NCBI GenBank assembly: GCA_033239125.1
Contig: BSWB01000004.1
Location: forward strand, 122,521,235-122,585,234
DNA length: 64,000 bases
From: Fagopyrum homotropicum
Taxonomy: Eukaryota; Streptophyta; Magnoliopsida; Caryophyllales; Polygonaceae
Reading direction: 5' to 3'
The notes beneath the pieces are model-generated. The model was given only the letters and a program-made list of their open reading frames with translations. It had not been told where the DNA came from and did not search any database. Shown here piece after piece: positions 21,801 through 31,138 of this stretch (positions are counted from its first letter, which is position 1; each line of letters opens with the position of its first letter). The position numbers and the translations under genes are program-made.

Positions 21801-24173
21801 CGGTGTTTTAGCGGACTCATCAATAGTTTGTTGCCTCTTCCGTTCCGCATAGTCAACCAAAATTTCGTGCGGAGTCATAGGCAAAAGTGTGACCCGTTTT
21901 CCATTATATTGGAACATGTACCGATTAAGATAACCATCATGATATGTGCGGCGATCGAATTGCCATGGTCGTCCTAATAGGACATGTGTGGCGTCCATCT
22001 TGATAACATCACAAAGGACCTTATCAACATAGGCGCCAATAGAAAACGGCACCCAAGCTTGTTGTGTGACGGTGTCACATGCCGTATCGGAAATCCATTG
22101 GAGTCCGTAAGGCGTTGGGTGGGGGGTCGTAGGCAACTTGAAGTGTTTTACCACCCGTTCGTTGACAATATTGCAACAAGAACCCCCGTCAACGATGAGA
22201 GAAAGACTCGTATTATTAACCAAGCAACGAGAGTGGAAGAGATTCTCGCGTTGATCAATAGGAATATGCTCTTTAACAGCCAAAATACGACGAGAAACAA
22301 GAGCAAATTTACCGGGTTGTGCGGGGCCGCAAGCAAGCTCGTCATCACAGGGTTCCATGCCAAAAAGGGGGTCGGTGTCGTGGTCATCCTCAATAATGAT
22401 ATCACCTTCATATTGACCATCGTCGTCCTCGAAATATGTTGGGTCGGCAAACAAGACCCGTTTGGTGTTTGGGCAATCACGTTGTACATGGCCAAAACCG
22501 CTACACTTGTAACACACGGGTTCCCTTGGGCGAGCCGCCGGTGAGGGTCCTTGTTGACCTCGAGAGGGAGGCGCCGGTGCCGGGCCCCGGTTTGGTGTCT
22601 TCTCGGTACCCGTTTGCCTATTGAAAGGACCCGTCCGTTGGGTCCCTTTGGAGGCGTCGGTATCTGTAGGACTAGGCGCATCTCGAGAACGTGTGTTAGA
22701 TGGATAAAGATATGGACTCGAGGAAGAGCGATACCTAGAATACCGCGGTGTTTCGAGTTGTTGCTTATATAACTTCATGGCGGCATGACATAATGCTCCC
22801 AAATCCTTGAATGGGACAATCTCGAGAGGCCGCCGGATGGAAGCATTAAGCCCACTCATGAACTTGGTGCGGAGAGCGGAGGGGGAGGCCGAGACGCCGG
22901 CCTTAATGTGCATGTCCTCAAGTTTAGCCAAGTAAGCCACCGGAGTGAGGTTGCCTTGCTTGAACTCGGCAATTTGCAACCGCATATCATTCTTAAAGTC
23001 CTCGGGTACGTACTTCTTGGTCATGCAATAGAGTAATTGTTCAAACGTCTCAATTGGTGCCCATCCTCGCCTCTCTCGGGTGAACTCATACCGGTTCCAC
23101 CAAGACTTCGCATCTCCTTCAAAGTATAGAGTTGCCGCCTCGATTTTCTCGGATTCCTCCTCATAATGACAATGTTTTAATGCTCGTTTCATATCCTGCG
23201 CCCAATCAAGAAAAACACACGGATCATATTCACCATGAAAGGTAGGGAACTTAACCTTACCTTCCCTACGAGCTCGGTAGGGGTCCGGGCGGGGCGGTGG
23301 AATGTAGGCATCATCGGCACGGGCTCGCCGGTGGCCGCCATGAGGCCGTTGGCGCCCATGAACGGGTGGGGCCTGCCTAGGTGGATTTGGGGGAGGCAAC
23401 CATTCTTCACCCCGGTCTTGGTTCTCATAAGGGTCGATGACGGGTGGGTGCCACGGGCGGTTATGTGCTACCCGTTCTAAATCGGATTCATCACCGGAGA
23501 ACTCATTGAAGTTGTGTTGCTCATCGTATTCATCAAAGTCAAGGGTCCTCGGTTGCCGGGTTGACCGTTGGTGACGGTGTTCGGAACGATCATGCTCGCG
23601 ACCATGATTGGTGGTTGAGTTGGGACGGTACCGGGGCTCTTCCCGGGTTTGTCGGTCGGTGCGGGGCACACTAGGTGGAGGTGGAGAAGGAACATACCGT
23701 TGATGTTGATGCTCATAATATTGGTGCCGATGTTCCGTATCGACTATGGGCAAGTTATCTTGGCGCGGGTCGGGGAATTCCTCCTCTTCCTCATGGGACT
23801 CATTTCCGTCAAGAGGTAAAGAATGGGTGCGTTCAATGACAGACGCAAGCCGGGTAACGTTTGATGGGCCGGCTCCCAAAAGTCCCTTGCCTTTCCGTTG
23901 AGCATCGGAAGTGGAAGCATTGATCACGTTCTCATTCGGATAAGTTGGGGTGGGACGGTGAGCATTATGAAGGGACTTAAGAGCTTCTAGCTCTTTTTTC
24001 AAGGCAATGTTTTCTCGGGTCAAGGCATCAAACTTTTGTTGTTCCTTCAAGGCTTCCAATTCTCGCCTTATGGAGTTATTTTCGAGGGACAACGAAGCAG
24101 TTTCTTGAGCCAAGGGTTCACTGAACTCTTGCGGACCAGAATCCTGAGAAGTTTCCATTTCAACGTTAGTCAT
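18678..24173 (-). CDS. E3 Gag-Pol polyprotein (1831 aa)
   Basis: A single open frame. Residues 24-70 are a leucine-rich coiled coil, followed by a long proline/arginine/histidine-rich stretch. The capsid core includes KSWWNRYEF and LQIAEFKQGNLTP. A CCHC knuckle CYKCSGFGHVQRDCPN lies near 552-567. The protease motif IVDGGSCCNIV is near 657-667. RT carries VYFDDIL near 1080. RNase H starts near 1227 (CDASNVGIGG). The integrase zinc region is near 1413-1445. Catalytic residues are D near 1474 (MDFVVG), D near 1536 (VSDRD) and E near 1572 (GQTEV), the usual D,D35E spacing. A GPF-like GDGPFRIL follows. No chromodomain is seen. The C-terminus crosses the polypurine tract into the LTR (from about residue 1767) and carries GPITRSRAKA. 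The length is normal and the start is the first ATG of the open frame. Confidence 0.95.
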   Translation of the reverse strand: MTNVEMETSQDSGPQEFSEPLAQETASLSLENNSIRRELEALKEQQKFDALTRENIALKKELEALKSLHNAHRPTPTYPNENVINASTSDAQRKGKGLLGAGPSNVTRLASVIERTHSLPLDGNESHEEEEEFPDPRQDNLPIVDTEHRHQYYEHQHQRYVPSPPPPSVPRTDRQTREEPRYRPNSTTNHGREHDRSEHRHQRSTRQPRTLDFDEYDEQHNFNEFSGDESDLERVAHNRPWHPPVIDPYENQDRGEEWLPPPNPPRQAPPVHGRQRPHGGHRRARADDAYIPPPRPDPYRARREGKVKFPTFHGEYDPCVFLDWAQDMKRALKHCHYEEESEKIEAATLYFEGDAKSWWNRYEFTRERRGWAPIETFEQLLYCMTKKYVPEDFKNDMRLQIAEFKQGNLTPVAYLAKLEDMHIKAGVSASPSALRTKFMSGLNASIRRPLEIVPFKDLGALCHAAMKLYKQQLETPRYSRYRSSSSPYLYPSNTRSRDAPSPTDTDASKGTQRTGPFNRQTGTEKTPNRGPAPAPPSRGQQGPSPAARPREPVCYKCSGFGHVQRDCPNTKRVLFADPTYFEDDDGQYEGDIIIEDDHDTDPLFGMEPCDDELACGPAQPGKFALVSRRILAVKEHIPIDQRENLFHSRCLVNNTSLSLIVDGGSCCNIVNERVVKHFKLPTTPHPTPYGLQWISDTACDTVTQQAWVPFSIGAYVDKVLCDVIKMDATHVLLGRPWQFDRRTYHDGYLNRYMFQYNGKRVTLLPMTPHEILVDYAERKRQQTIDESAKTPAKSDPRSPDVVGASTPKSRNTAPLVHATESKGSKGRIVSSGAPLSSSDPVIQGRCEPRILLARRHDLQPVMEGKFPCFLLVPFCLSTSHDPSNVPHEVSLLLSEFQDIMPKDLPPGLPPIRGIEHQIDFVPGASLPNRAAYRASPEETKELQRQVQELLDRGHVRESLSPCAVPVILVPKKDGSWRMCVDCRAINQITVKYRHPIPRLDDMLDELHGATIFSKIDLRRGYHQIRMAEGDEWKTAFKTKYGLYEWLVMPFGLSNAPSTFMRLMNHVLRRFLGTFVVVYFDDILVFSTSLEDHIGHLRQVLECLRQEQLYVNFDKCVFCSDTTIFLGYVVSKDGLRVDESKVRAIREWPTPTTVTMVRAFLGLAGLYRRFVKDFSTVAAPLHELTTKGVTFEWRDVHVRAFDALKDRLCNAPLLQLPNFSKTFEVECDASNVGIGGVLLQENRPIAYFSEKLSGPSLNYPTYDKELYALVRCLKTWQHYLWPKEFVIHSDHAALLYLKSQTNLSRRHASWVEFLETFPYVIRHKKGKENVVADALSRRYALLVYMDAKIHGFALIKELYATDLDFKDIWAQCLDLREHESFFINDGYLFRAGKLCIPRSSIRHLLVKEAHEGRGHFGATKTLSALQEHFFWPRMRMHVTRFCKGCITCHHAKSRQGPDGMYSPLPIPMGPWKDLSMDFVVGLPMSKRGKDSIFVVVDRFSKMTHFIACKSTLNASEVATLFFDNVVRLHGIPRSIVSDRDVKFLSHFWRTLWGKLGTNLLFSSSYHPQTDGQTEVTNRTLGALLRATTRTNPRRWEDLLSVVEFSYNRSRHTATKLSPFEVVYGLNPHTPLDFTPRPLKDGEHIIAGNRAAQIIELHERTRTQLERRAAQLAGQRNKGRRDVSFEPGDLVWLHLRKERFPTRRMSKLSDRGDGPFRILARHGPNAYKLELPDSYGVHPTFNVKDLAPYVEPLFDDGETGTFYSQDGGTDAPLDAPFTLTIDEEDEALRVRSDGPITRSRAKAIARATGSIITRITSSLGPITGMPCLYTTMA
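18874..18885 (-). promoter_or_regulatory. E3 polypurine tract, inside the coding frame
   Basis: In element orientation the bases just before the 3' LTR read AGATGGGGGGAC, the primer for plus-strand DNA synthesis. It is translated as part of the polyprotein (DGGT), because the frame does not stop before the LTR. Confidence 0.8.
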
Positions 24174-24971
24174 TGCTCCAAATCAGCACACAATTTCAAG
24201 CAATCAAGTGAGCAAGGTGACAAGTTAGGTCAACTTTACCAAAGTTCAAGTGCGTTATCGGGTTCTACTTTGGGGAAAGCCGTTTGGCGGTTTGGCAAGG
24301 AAGGCAAATCCAACAAAATTGAACCAATTACACACAAATAAACAAGTGATATTTTGCAAACGTATGTAAGAAAATGGAGAGATAGAAGATGGACGGATTG
24401 TTCAGTCGGCAAGCTTTGCTTGCTTTCGGTCTTTGACCGTTTTGTAAAATCCGATTTTTCGGATGGACCGGTTTGCCGGACGTCTTTTCACTTTGTGTGT
24501 TTCGTTTCTTTGAAACGTTTTGAGCAACACTTTCTTTTGTTTTTTTTTTGTTTTGAACACAAATCCGTGATGATGAAGAGTTTTTTTTGCTTTTCTTGGA
24601 ATATCAAAGGCGAGATATCCGAACTTTTCGTTAACAAAAATATCCCAAGAGATTTGGTGAAATTAATTAACAAAATTGTCGGATTAGGTCGGTTTAAGAA
24701 AAAGACGGGTTTGATAAATGGTTTGAAGGCAAACCAAATATCTCCTATTTTTGTTCTTTTTGTTTTGAGTTAAACACGGAAAAGAAAGAAAAAAAATTCA
24801 GGAAAAATGGATGAACATGATGAAGAACATGATGAACAACATGAAGATCCTGAAGAACAAATGAAGAACATCATGAGCAAACGAAGAACATCATGAACAA
24901 AAAAAGGCTAAATAGGTTTAAGATAATAACGCACAAAAACAAGAGTAAAGAGAACTTAGCTTTGATCCCTT
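24174..24971 (-). other. E3 5' leader
   Basis: Untranslated leader between primer site and gag start, AT-rich with purine runs near 24780-24800 and several GATGAAGAACAT-like repeats near 24808-24895. Antisense frames at 24354-24773 and 24036-24341 show no family features. Leaders of this type usually carry packaging signals. Confidence 0.6.
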
Positions 24972-24983
24972 GCTCTGATACCA
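24972..24983 (-). promoter_or_regulatory. E3 primer-binding site, initiator tRNA-Met type
   Basis: The minus strand reads TGGTATCAGAGC, three bases from the 5' LTR. Intact. Confidence 0.95.
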
Positions 24984-24986
24984 ATT

Positions 24987-25782
24987 TGATGCGTCCTTGG
25001 AGGTAACAAGGATAACTCCGGATCTAGATCAAGCAAAACTCCAACTACTCCTTGATTCTTGGTGCAACGTTGTATCGTTTCGGATCCAAAGGGGCGGAAG
25101 CGATGAAGAAACAAGGGTTACTCCGATCTAGAGAGATCGAAGGAACCTTTTTGGGTGGATCGAAGGTTGATTCTTAAAAAGAATCCTCGAATATGGATTT
25201 CTTGAATCAAAGACGAGATCCAAGGAAGAAGTTTGAGGGTTAGAAGAGAGGTTTTGATGCCCAAGCTAAGTGGAGGAAATTCTTCTCAAAACTTAGTAAT
25301 ATTGAACATGAGAAATAAGTGAGGCAAGATATCTCTTATATAGAGAGACTTGCCTACCTATGGGCCAACGGGCCAAACAAAAATACATGAAGAAAAGCCC
25401 AAAAGGGGAAAACCTAAAAGGGGCGGAAGCAAACCCTAAACGGATAAGGTCAAAAAGGGAATATTCCTATACGGAATATCCCTTTATTACATAAAAAGGA
25501 AACACATGAAAATATAGTCCGAAAATAAGCTAGCTTCATGCCATGGAGTCGGAAAGACGGGACATGCCGCTAACGGAACCGGTAGCCTATGCCATGGTGG
25601 TGTAGAGACAAGGCATGCCGGTAATGGGACCAAGTGAAGACGTAATGCGGGTGATGATGGAGCCGGTGGCTCGAGCAATGGCCTTAGCTCGGGATCGGGT
25701 GATCGGTCCATCTGAGCGAACTCTAAGAGCCTCGTCCTCTTCGTCTATGGTCAACGTAAAAGGGGCATCCAAGGGCGCATCA
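24987..25782 (-). repeat. E3 5' LTR (796 bp)
   Basis: Same length as the 3' copy and seemingly identical in sequence. Open frames inside it only repeat the LTR-encoded polyprotein tail and are not separate genes. Confidence 0.95.
25335..25343 (-). promoter_or_regulatory. E3 5' LTR TATA box
   Basis: The minus strand reads CTATATAAG, about 440 bp from the outer LTR end and directed toward gag. It is the likely promoter of the intact copy; the 3' LTR carries the same box at 18426-18434. Confidence 0.55.
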
Positions 25783-26619
25783 TTCAGTGAGACACTTCTG
25801 GAGCGTACTGAGACGCCCCAGAAGATCCGACAGAGAGAGCTTTTCAGTTTATACTGCATGGTTACTGGGGGTATCCCGGACTTTGGCTTAATGTTGGCAG
25901 AGGATCTGCACAAGATCAAGGTCAAGGCGAAGGGAGACATCTGTTGCGGAGGGCTTGTCACCCACATTGCCAGCTATCAGGACATGGATCTCAGCGCTTG
26001 CACGATGGTGGCGGCTGCCAAGCCGCTTGGACTGCAGGAGATGATCACTCGGCGGATTCTGGTTCCCCGAGGTTTGACTACACCGTACGTGGCTATGCCG
26101 TGGGAGCTGACTGCACCATAGGGGATCAGGTGGTCTGCCCAGTTTACTGTTTATGACCCTCATTATTGGCAGACCGCTTGGCCTCCACTGATGGAGGATT
26201 ACAGAAAGGCAACAGCTACCCCAGCTGAGGAGGAGGCAGATGATGAGGAGACCGCTGATGACAGAGAGGGTGGAGTCCCGATGGATACAGGGACAGATAC
26301 TACAGGGACGAGCGCACCAGTTATAGATCTGGATGATGAGGATACAGAGCTTGCACCTGCTACTTCTCTAGTGAGACCTGCTAGGCGTAGGACACGTCGA
26401 CACAGAGATCCAGAGGCTCACAGTCGGATCGATGATCTGACGGATCAGGTTATTGACTCGTATGCTGCTTTGTAACTGGATATCCGCGAGATGCAGGAGC
26501 GGCAGCATTACCAGCACATGATGGCCCAGATCCAGTTTGAGCACGTCATGGGCTATCCATTCGACCCGTCCCAGTATCCGTATGTGCCACCACCACAACC
26601 ACCGGATCGTGACTACTGA

Positions 26620-28080
26620 GAGCTGCATGATTTTCTTTTCTTATTTTTATGCAGTTCAGCTTATTATCCGGTGAGTACTTTTTTCCTTAGACTTATTTTG
26701 ACCCACTGGGATAGTGTGTCCTAAGTATGGGGTGTTTATTGATGTATTTGACATTTATATGATGTATGACTCTATTTGACCGAATATCTATATTTATGCT
26801 TCACTTTTGCATCTATGTGTTTATCTGAGACTACATGCATACTTACAGGCTATTTGATTGAGAAAAACGTCGAAACTGAAGAAAAATGGTTTTAAAAAAA
26901 AAAATTTTGGACCTCGACCGGGGCAGTTCTGGCCGAACGAGGCGTTTCACCTCGGTTGACCTAAGAACACCTCGACCGAGGTGGGTTAACTGAGAGTTTT
27001 CGAAAACGATTTTTGTGCTTCTTATCTGGATATGATCTCACTGAAGATCTTGTTTACTGACTGGTTTTGAAATTCTTTATGTGTTTGAAAGGTTTTATAA
27101 AATGTTTAAGTTGCTAAATGCTTTGTTTGAAATTATTGGCATGTTTAATACTTTGTTTTATCCAAATTATGTTGAATTTGAAGGTTGACACCGCAAGATA
27201 AGTTCTCTCACTTTCTTCCTGGAAAGACCAAGGCAATTCATTCTTCTCTCTTCTTCTTCTTGATCATGCTTAGCCCCTCATATACATTTTGCCTCCCTTT
27301 ACCTATCCGGGAATTTGGAAGCAAGCGAAGTGGTGAAAGCAAGTGAAGTTAAAGATGAGAAGTGGGATGGAAGTGAAAGTGTTAGAAAGTAATAATAGGT
27401 TTGGGGAAGTCAATCATGAAGATGAGTAACTCGGCACCATTCACATAGCCGGGTGTCTGTGTCTTGCCAAAGTCGGATTGAGCGATATTTCTAACGGGTC
27501 ATGGTATGTGCATCAAGGGTTTGATGCATCTCAAGAAATTGATGATTGCTGATTTCCTAGGCTTCGGTTATTGTGCACCTCTGTCCATGCATCCCAAAAA
27601 GTAAAGTAAAAAGAAAAAGTGTGAAATAAGCAAAGCTTATTGGTGGAAGATGTTGCAAGTCGAAGTGAAAGTGAAGTTCATCCTTTTTCCGGATTCTAGC
27701 ACCACATTACCTTACATACATCCCTACCCTACACGTTTCTTGACCTTTCTTTTGGGAAGCCCTTGAGACCTTGAGCTTGTTGATTGACTTAGTGGTTTAA
27801 ACTGGATTATACATGATTAATTTCGATAATTATGATTTATTATGCATTCTATGATTTTATGCAAAGATGAACAATTTCCTTATATTTATAAAATGTTTTG
27901 ATCATACATTGATTTTAAATTCCATGAAGTATCCTCTTAGAGTGATCTATGATTGTTGCACACCATAAAAATGTTTTTGAAAGACTTTTCATTGATTTTC
28001 TTGACTTATAATCCATTCTATCTTGTCTTTTATATGCAAAACTTGCTTGGGGACAAGCAAGGGCTAAGTATGGGGTATTT
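26620..28080 (+). other. A 3' non-coding region with two polypurine-like motifs
   Basis: No gene is visible. AAGTATGGGG occurs at 26723-26732 and again at 28066-28075, the second directly before the 3' LTR as its polypurine tract. A cluster of CTCGGT/ACCGAG sites with the palindrome CACCTCGACCGAGGTG (26968-26983) follows the first. At 27420-27605 lies a block conserved in F, E, B and C (AACTCGGCACCATTCACATA and ATCGCTCAATCC-type text on one strand or the other). Confidence 0.7.
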
Positions 28081-29847
28081 TGATAGCATGAATTATAGTC
28101 TATATTTTGGGGTTTGTTTGGACGTTTTATCTTCAATAATCTGCATGTTTGTATGTATAATATGTGATTATATTACCATTTCATCTACCTTTGCGGGAAT
28201 CTAGGTCTACACCTAGTTTTGTTGTAATCGTAGGTAAAATGGCACGTTTTGCATCAAAAAGGAGCAAAAGGAGCTATGGAGTCATTGGAGCTACATTCAG
28301 GAACATAAGGAACCATCCAGGAAGCATAGTCATGGATTAGAGATTCACTTTGGACCAGATTTGAGAGATTTCACATTCAGTTGTGACTCACCTCGGTTGA
28401 CCACAGATTCACCTCGACCGAGGTGATCCAAAGAAGTCGACTCGACCGAGGCGAACACCTGGGACGCGGCGAGAATATTTTATTCTTGGCTGGGATCTTT
28501 TATCTTTGGAAAGAGATCTTATATTTTTGGGCTTGGCTCCTGGAAGGATGAAGATAATTCAGATCCTATATTTTACCTTTATTTATGGGAAAAGATCTTT
28601 CTAAGATATATTATCTTTGGAGGGTTATTTTCCTATTAAAAGGGTTGAATTTCCACAAATCCAACATCACGCTATATCCGCTATCAACGCAAGATCAAGG
28701 TTTATACACCGCAGCAGCCATACTCCAGTTGGGAGATTTGAAGAACCTTTTTGAAGGTTGAAGGAAGATTGAAGTCTATAGCTTTTATAGCTTTTGAAGG
28801 GTTTTTGTAAGATTATCTTAGATTCCTTTCCTTGTTGTCTTGCCTTGTTGGATTTCTATCCAAGGAACGCTTTTGTTGTGATATTTGATTCAGTTATTGA
28901 AGTCTTTTCATTAAATTCTTCTTGTTCAAATATTCACCTTCTTCCCATATATTTGATTAATACTTTCATGATGATGAGTGGCTAATCTCTTTGTGTGATT
29001 CTAGGGTGATTGGCTGAAGGTTGTGGGAAAAACAATGATAGAATGATCTTAATCACAGTAGGACCCTGAAAGTTCGAGTCTTTAACCTTAACCCTAAGCA
29101 TCTCGCTCAGTCGATGAACATCTCGGCTGGGGTGGAATTTGGCTGACCGAGATGACTATTCTGATCCAAAACTGAGAGTTAAGTGTTAGAGTTTGCTAAA
29201 TCCTATCCTTATTACACCTTTCCTGGTTCAATGCAAGCTCAGGATGAGACTTACCCGGTAATTCCTTAGTTTGTTTACCTAAGATCATAAGTGTAGGTAA
29301 TAAAGGTTTGTCCTTTATTGGGGTTTGAGTGTGCTTTCATCCCATCTTTGTGAGTTAGCCTGAGACTTACCTGATAAAGGTTGATTCTATTCCCTTAGAT
29401 GGTGTGTTAGTTTGAGGTTATAATTCTTTATCTTAATTCCTTGAGACTTACCCGGTAATAGGAGTTACGGTTTTGGATTAGTGAGTAGTGAGACTTACCC
29501 GGTGATCTATTCCACTTTAGTAACACCTTCCCCATGCAAAAACCTCAGCTTTGTCCGCTTGTCTTTAGATCTTGAGTTGGAACCTCAACTAGATGCTTTA
29601 ATCCCTAGAATTGCATGTTTCCTTTATTGACTGTTTATCATCTTTGATTGTTTTAATTGCTTTTGTGGTTAGTAATTACTAGAGCTTACCGTGATTGGAC
29701 TTTGTTTCACTAAGTCCCTTGGATCGACCCTTGTAATTCCTTGCTTTTTACTACGATTGACCCGTACACTGCGGGTTCGCATCCTTGTTTTAAGTTTACG
29801 TCTAGGGTTATAAATTTAAAGCTTGCACACGCCGTTTGGAGCGAACA
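28081..29847 (+). repeat. A 3' LTR (1767 bp)
   Basis: Same length as the 5' LTR with about 18 substitutions and no indels that I can see. It has the same palindromes, GAGACTTACCCGGT repeats (one copy mutated near 29362) and GTACACTGCGGGTTCGC block (29764-29780). Confidence 0.92.
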
Positions 29848-29852
29848 GAGAG

Positions 29853-30923
29853 AGTGGGTTGTTGGTAGATCTCCTCATGCGTTGAGTGAGAGGTGAGTGT
29901 AGGAATTCTAGGATGCGGTCCTAGAATTGAGAGTCAAATGGTCTTGCGTAGATCATTTGTATAGAAGTCTAAGACTTCTTGTGTGAGTGGGTTGTGACAT
30001 ATATCCTCTTGTGAGCAGGTTGTGAGCTTCTTCCCAAGGGAAGCGAGAGTGTTACTAGTTGAGTGTGAAGACGAGGTAAGTCTCTGGACTTACTTAGCTC
30101 GTATTCCTTGTATTAACATCTATGAGTGTTTGGTGGTGTGTGTTTATTATTATGTTTGGTGTGTGTTTGTTTGTGTTTATTGTTTACGTTATAACAACGA
30201 AACCGGACATAGGACGACTTTATATCTTGATATTGGCCCAAGTGTATGATAACGGGCGGTGACGACACTGCTTAGCTCTTGCGGAGAGCTAGGGGGTTCT
30301 CGGTAACTAGCCCGGGTACGTAGACGACCAGATGCATCAGTGTCATTCCTTGACGGTGAGTAGGAACCGAGGCGAGATCATGCGGTGATTCTCGTGTCAC
30401 AAACCTAAGTTGAATTAGTAACGGGATATGATTTAATAATAATAAAAAGATAATGAAACGGACGTGTGTGACTTCGAGCATGTTGTGTGTTTATGTTTAT
30501 TTATGTGAGTGTGTGTCATCACCTTGATTCTAATGCTTTGAATATAGCTAACGGTTTTATACCGATTGTTGTAGATTGTCCTGTAGGTTAGGAATGCGGC
30601 CGAGAGATCCGGAAGAGTGGGCAGCCGGGGTCCGTACATTTTAGGAAGGGTTTTTGGTTAGATTTATGTTTGGAGTTGTATGTTGTATTTTTTTTGTTGG
30701 CCGCGTGTATGGCTTATGATCTTTGGAGTTGTGTTTTCGGCTGACGTCCTTTGTTGTTGTCTTTCGGGTTTCTTATCATTGCAAAAAAAATATGTATTTC
30801 GTTTTGGCCTTTATTTGTGCCTTGTTGCAAGATCCGGTGAAATTGTTGTCAAGCTAAGGGTCGGGACCCATTGAGAGGTCCTAACCCGTAGCATCCCGAG
30901 TCTCGCAGATTTGGAGCGTTACA
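29853..30923 (+). repeat. Right part of solo LTR G
   Basis: Continues the G LTR after the second GAGAG. It contains the splice-like inverted repeat near 30073-30100 shared with E1 and ends in GAGCGTTACA. No genes are recognised; the short frames are not conserved. Confidence 0.7.
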
Positions 30924-31138
30924 TGATCTTTTCTATGAGTTTTGTAGTTTTGAGGATTTCCAACGGGTACGAGTCGCTACGAACCTGCATTTGATCCAAC
31001 CTGGCTAGCAAGACAAAGTGATAGGGCGGACCATTATGAATACTTGGAAGAGAAATACGCCTTCATTTGGTTTGACAGTGAAAGAGAAAGAGAAGAGGCT
31101 ATTAAGGAGGAGCTTGCGATATGGGATGAGCTGAATGT

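Larger units (their letters stand above)
18078..25782 (-). mobile_element. E3: full-length CRM-like chromovirus, apparently intact
   Basis: Complete minus-strand element of 7705 bp with 796-bp LTRs at 18078-18873 (3') and 24987-25782 (5'). I find no difference between the LTRs on reading through both. TSD TTCAG lies at 18073-18077 and 25783-25787. It has a tRNA-Met primer site, a polypurine tract and a single open gag-pol frame. Identical LTRs and an open frame mean a very recent insertion and potential autonomy. The absence of a chromodomain and a pol frame that runs into the 3' LTR suggest the CRM clade. It splits the env-position gene of element A. Confidence 0.93.
17536..26619 (+). pseudogene. 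A env-position gene (Athila ORF-1-like), split by E3
   Basis: Two parts: 17536-18077 and 25788-26619. The N-terminus is MSSDRRLALRDRS plus a serine-rich stretch. The conserved body includes VDYDRISGRPVIAPRFLD, AYLEPTLEF, KYRLMNR and REFWGQIAHITEHADRWRPGD before the insertion. After it come ERTETPQKIRQRELFSLYC, CCGGLVTHIAS, PLGLQEMI and VAMPWE. An acidic tail and a C-terminal RIDDLTDQVIDSYAAL follow. In-frame stops lie at 17896-17898 (TAG, also in E), at about 26120 and at about 26473. From memory it resembles the Athila ORF-1 family. I see no membrane segment, so it is unlikely to be a classical envelope protein. Confidence 0.8.
13681..29847 (+). mobile_element. A: Athila-type non-autonomous element, both LTRs and TSD
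   Basis: Two 1767-bp LTRs (13681-15447 and 28081-29847) are flanked by GAGAG at 13676-13680 and 29848-29852. Without E3 (7705 bp plus TSD) the internal region is about 4.9 kb. It holds a tRNA-Asp primer site, a fused pol-remnant ORF, the 43-bp hairpin block, an env-position gene and a long non-coding 3' part. There is no RT or RNase H, so the element needed enzymes from elsewhere. I count about 18 differences between the LTRs by eye (about 1%), two thirds of them transitions. It is inserted in solo LTR G. Confidence 0.9.
11967..30923 (+). mobile_element. G: Tekay-like solo LTR, split by element A
   Basis: G is 11967-13680 joined to 29853-30923, about 2785 bp, with termini TGTAACGCCC...GAGCGTTACA. 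Flanking five-base repeats are TGATT (11962-11966) and TGATC (30924-30928), a target duplication with one change. No internal region or second LTR of this family is present between the halves; the intervening DNA is element A with its own GAGAG duplication. Homology to the E1 LTR is visible around 30073-30100 (AGGTAAGTCT...GGACTTACTTAGCT). Solo LTRs form by recombination between the two LTRs of one element. Confidence 0.75.

Noticed and set aside
21984..22681. Long antisense frames opposite E3 gag
   Set aside because: Shadow frames of a strongly biased coding sequence; no independent features.
25487..25967. Apparent separate proteins in the E3 5' LTR
   Set aside because: They repeat the LTR-encoded tail of the E3 polyprotein; the extension beyond the LTR is antisense to the env-position gene of A.
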